From contig JAQUQF010000089.1 of NCBI GenBank assembly GCA_028749105.1, forward strand, positions 1-7,138: a stretch of 7,138 nt of DNA, given 5' to 3'. The DNA is from Acidobacteriota bacterium (GTDB lineage Bacteria; Acidobacteriota; Aminicenantia; UBA2199). Shown here piece after piece: positions 5,445 to 7,138 of this stretch; within the stretch, counting starts at the first letter, position 1; each line of letters begins with the position of its first letter. The notes under the pieces were generated by a model that saw only the letters and a program-made list of their open reading frames with translations, did no database searches and was not told the DNA's origin. The position numbers and the translations under genes were made by a program.

Positions 5445-7138
5445 GGGCGGTCGATCTCCCTGTAGATGCGGTTGATGATGGACTTGATCCTGAATTCCGG
5501 CGTGAGGTGGTTCGAAGTGACCAGCACCTTCTGTACCTGCTTCTTGACCTCGTCCCCCTTCAGCAGGCCGCGGCGGTAGAAGGAATAGAGCACTTCCAGC
5601 ACCTCCTCGCGCACCATGGAGTTGCTGTCCAGGTAGAAGCGCTGCAGCAGCGCCAGGTCGCCGGCGTTCCCCTTGCGGGCCATGAGCCGCAGGCTGGCCG
5701 CCTTCTCCTCGAAGCTGCCGCGCGCCAGGCGCCGCATCACGATGGGGCGCAGCCCGGCGTACTCGTCCTCGCTGATGTTCTGGCCAAGATACTCCAGGGC
5801 GGCGGCGCGCACCTCGAAATAGCCGTCTTTGAGCAGGCGCAGCAGCAGTGCCCTGATCTCCTCGCTCCAGGGGTTGATCGCCTTGAGCGCCTGCACGGCG
5901 TTGCGGCGCATGAAGCCGTTGCCGCGCCCCGACTCCAGCATGCCGATCAGGTAGGGGACCTTGGCCTTGTCCTTGAACAGGCCGATCAGCTTGATCCCGA
6001 CGTTGCGCACTTCCCAGGAGGCGCTGGACAGGTAGATGCTGGACTTGTAGCGGTACTCCGCCTTGTAGAAGTCGGGGTTGCGGGATACGGTCTCCAGAAA
6101 ACGGAATGGTGACAGCAGGGAGACGGGGAGCGAGCCTGCGTGCTGGCCATTTTTCTTCTTGAAGAGCAGGATGCCGGTATTCTTCAGCAGCAGCGACGAT
6201 AAAAAATAGACGGCCGTGCCCATGAATGCCAGCGAGACGCAGAAAACAATGTTCTCGACGACATGCGAATTGAATTCGATGCGGTCGAAGACGAACCTGG
6301 CCTCGACGATGGCGATGATCATCAGCACGCAGGCGCTCAGGGTCTTGGCTGCGGTGCCTGCCAGTTCGCCCATAATCGACGGGGCACCCTCGCGCCGCAA
6401 ACGAACCTGCAGCACCCGGATGCGGACAAGGGCCAGGAGGGTGTAGGCGATGGATGTGGCCAGGGCGATGCCGGCAAACTGCAGCTGCGAGTGCGCCAGC
6501 AGCCAGACCAGCGGCGCGTGGACGGCCAGCAGCAGGAGGTCAAGAAAAATGGAACTGCGCTCTTCCTGGCGCGATGAGAATAGTTGGCCGGTCAGGGCGT
6601 GGATGCCCCAGCCGATGAGGCCGATGGCGTAGAACTGCAGGGCACGGGCGGTGCTGGCCACCGCCCCGGCGCCGAACTGGAAGCGCTCCAGCAGCAGCGA
6701 GACGATGGGTTCGGCCAGGAAGATCAGCAGGATCGACAGGGGAGCAAGAAGGAAGAGATTGTTGCGGAAGCCCACGACCAGGAGCTTTCGCGTCCGCTCC
6801 TTGTCGAGGAGAGCGGTCGACCCGGCCAGGTCACGCAGCGTCGCCTTGCGGACGGCATGCACGACGAGGGTGAAGGGCAGACGGAAAATCTCCATGGCGA
6901 AATAGAGGTACGAGATCGACCCGGCGCGAAGGAGCGAGGCCACGAAACGCTCGATCAGTGGGGGGCTCTGGGACAGCGCCGCCGCCATCCCGACCGGGGC
7001 CAGCTCGCTGGCGTATTTGCGCGTAACCTGACTGGAAGCGCGGAAGGCCGGGCGTAATGTGAACTCCAGCTCCGGCCGAGCGAGGGTCGGCAGCAGGAAG
7101 GGCAGCAGGAAGAGCAGCTGCAGCAGGGTGGCGAACAG
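5441..7138 (-). CDS. murJ: MurJ/MviN-family flippase with C-terminal HEAT-repeat domain, 5' end missing
   Basis: 565 residues are visible and the frame is open to the right edge, so an internal Met at 6988 is not the start. The start and roughly the first half of the membrane domain lie outside. The membrane part (visible residues about 1-325) keeps MurJ landmarks: a hydrophobic helix at the edge, an FRPAFRAS-like loop before TM7, GSISYLYFA at 73-81, FQFGAGAV (153-160) and a YAIGLIGW helix (170-177). This family flips lipid II across the cytoplasmic membrane, which fits mraY next door. After the last helix and a KKKNG linker, a soluble tail of about 210 residues (visible 345-560, nt about 6106-5461) consists of paired amphipathic helices with HEAT-like pieces such as SWEVRNVGIKLIG, RRNAVQALKAI and YFEVRAAALEYLG. 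It is probably cytoplasmic. The segment normally reading ADRLMEFP is here AMEIFRLP. A non-MurJ member of the MOP flippase superfamily is the main alternative. Confidence 0.82.
   Translation of the reverse strand: MFATLLQLLFLLPFLLPTLARPELEFTLRPAFRASSQVTRKYASELAPVGMAAALSQSPPLIERFVASLLRAGSISYLYFAMEIFRLPFTLVVHAVRKATLRDLAGSTALLDKERTRKLLVVGFRNNLFLLAPLSILLIFLAEPIVSLLLERFQFGAGAVASTARALQFYAIGLIGWGIHALTGQLFSSRQEERSSIFLDLLLLAVHAPLVWLLAHSQLQFAGIALATSIAYTLLALVRIRVLQVRLRREGAPSIMGELAGTAAKTLSACVLMIIAIVEARFVFDRIEFNSHVVENIVFCVSLAFMGTAVYFLSSLLLKNTGILLFKKKNGQHAGSLPVSLLSPFRFLETVSRNPDFYKAEYRYKSSIYLSSASWEVRNVGIKLIGLFKDKAKVPYLIGMLESGRGNGFMRRNAVQALKAINPWSEEIRALLLRLLKDGYFEVRAAALEYLGQNISEDEYAGLRPIVMRRLARGSFEEKAASLRLMARKGNAGDLALLQRFYLDSNSMVREEVLEVLYSFYRRGLLKGDEVKKQVQKVLVTSNHLTPEFRIKSIINRIYREIDRP
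5456..5460 (-). promoter_or_regulatory. Shine-Dalgarno-like site of mraY inside the murJ 3' end
   Basis: GGGAG lies 11 bases before the mraY ATG, within the last codons of the upstream flippase gene. The spacing is longer than ideal. With the ATGA stop/start overlap at 5444-5441, reinitiation by ribosomes finishing murJ may matter more than this site. Confidence 0.45.

Noticed and set aside
4431..5465. Plus-strand open frame of 344 codons opposite mraY
   Set aside because: Composition is low in hydrophobic clusters and dominated by Gly, Glu, Asp and Gln; mraY on the minus strand is unambiguous.
5507..6112. Plus-strand open frame of 201 codons opposite the HEAT domain
   Set aside because: It is the complement of the repeat-helix coding region and shows no recognisable domain or start signal.
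5441..6988. Complete flippase gene starting at the ATG at 6988
   Set aside because: The frame continues upstream without a stop to the window edge and encodes a hydrophobic helix and loop that belong to the MurJ fold, so this Met is internal.

Overview
The window holds four recognisable genes and one partial unknown, all on the minus strand, so transcription runs from high to low coordinates. Reading downstream from the right edge: a murJ/mviN-type flippase gene (5' end outside the window), mraY, a large P2A-type (Ca2+-type) P-type ATPase, a repeat-filled gap, lepB (signal peptidase I), a second repeat-filled gap, and the start or remnant of a strikingly AT-rich gene running off the left edge. 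No rRNA, tRNA, CRISPR array or insertion sequence was seen.

Organism: a bacterium that makes peptidoglycan, with a GC-rich core gene set. The LepB sequence style, the divergent MurJ with a HEAT-repeat tail and the intergenic arrays of short 6-7 bp repeats would fit an uncultivated lineage near Acidobacteriota/Aminicenantota. This is an impression only; no phylogenetic test was possible.

Right half (4338-7138): murJ and mraY overlap by four bases (ATGA). They pair the enzyme that makes lipid I on the inner membrane face with the family that flips lipid II. The murJ product is unusual: a HEAT-like helical repeat domain of about 210 residues is fused after the last membrane segment, and the position aligned by eye with a functionally important arginine of E. 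coli MurJ is not Arg. MraY has its Asp catalytic motifs, but the usual His-His-His motif reads His-His-Thr.

Middle (1449-4316): the P-type ATPase starts 21 bp after mraY with a good Shine-Dalgarno, so it is probably in the same operon. It keeps all P-type catalytic motifs, and by alignment from memory also the acidic and amide side chains of both SERCA calcium sites.

Left part (1-1448): lepB is set off on both sides by non-coding DNA made of short tandem repeats arranged as inverted arrays. These are a GTGWCA hexamer family at 1319-1452, a TTACGCG-type heptamer at 467-487, and an AAGCACC/AAATTCC heptamer family at 253-450. Beyond the last array the base composition becomes very AT-rich and an open frame of at least 72 codons continues past position 1. 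It is not recognised and may be a gene truncated at the repeat junction. The main points for a second look are the MurJ-HEAT fusion, the altered MurJ and MraY residues, the repeat arrays that touch gene ends, and the AT-rich frame.
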